A DNA stretch of 23,180 nt from an uncultured Bacteroidales bacterium (GTDB lineage: Bacteria > Bacteroidota > Bacteroidia > Bacteroidales > P3). Positions within the stretch are counted from its first letter, which is position 1, and the number at the start of each line of letters is the position of its first letter. Under the pieces are notes generated by a model. That model saw only the letters and a program-made list of their open reading frames with translations. It had not been told where the DNA came from and did not search any database. Of this stretch, positions 23,154 through 23,180 are shown piece after piece. The position numbers and the translations under genes are program-made. Where the stretch lies: assembly GCA_937901525.1 (NCBI GenBank), contig CALDHX010000005.1, positions 1-23,180 on the forward strand. Direction: 5' to 3'.

Positions 23154-23180
23154 AATAATAATATATATAATAATAAATAT

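Overview
The window is about 23 kb of an AT-rich bacterial chromosome, almost certainly from the Bacteroidales or a close relative. Four things point there. One secreted protein carries a type IX secretion C-terminal sorting domain. Seven upstream regions carry the Bacteroidetes -7 promoter box TAnnTTTG. Strong Shine-Dalgarno sites are rare. Several proteins belong to families typical of the phylum. No rRNA, tRNA, IS element or CRISPR array was seen, and no gene-free stretch exceeds 300 bases.

Layout. 1-2540: two co-directional secreted proteins, the second with a T9SS sorting tail. 2690-4819: an exported M3-family peptidyl-dipeptidase, closed by a clean terminator. 4891-6973: an overlapping pair of oxidoreductases, a D-2-hydroxyacid dehydrogenase with an NADP-type cofactor loop and a YqhD-like iron alcohol dehydrogenase. 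6983-7618 (minus): a HigB/HigA-type toxin-antitoxin pair with a palindrome at its promoter. 7771-9887: an uncharacterised two-gene cassette, a 458-residue Cys-containing protein whose stop overlaps the start of a small radical SAM enzyme. 10000-15969 (minus): a six-gene TolC / HlyD / ABC-ATPase x2 / ABC-permease x2 export operon, equivalent to ybhGFSR but with the ATPase split in two. 16130-17038 (minus): a PflX-type radical SAM protein, divergent from dnaB (17101-18612), which overlaps a secreted protein often called asparagine synthetase B in this phylum. 19916-22908 (minus): acyl-CoA dehydrogenase, etfB and etfA, probably an electron-bifurcating Bcd-Etf unit.

The most unusual signal is a family of intergenic arrays at 2543-2631, 9889-9977, 16051-16118 and 22998-23065. 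In each, a 5-mer (CTTTG, or CAAAG, CTTAG, CTAAG) recurs at exactly 21 bp, two turns of the DNA helix, with T-tracts between. All four are T-rich on the plus strand. Three lie just upstream of recognisable promoters. The fourth follows the stop of an ABC permease and reads, in the same frame, as a 31-codon lysine heptad repeat. The last array runs almost in register into a second 21-bp repeat built on CTCCACA/TGGAG inverted repeats. Phased T-tracts predict curved DNA, so these arrays look like a structural or regulatory element. The other leads are the radical SAM cassette and the asymmetric ABC ATPase pair, which is predicted to have one complete and one degenerate ATP site.
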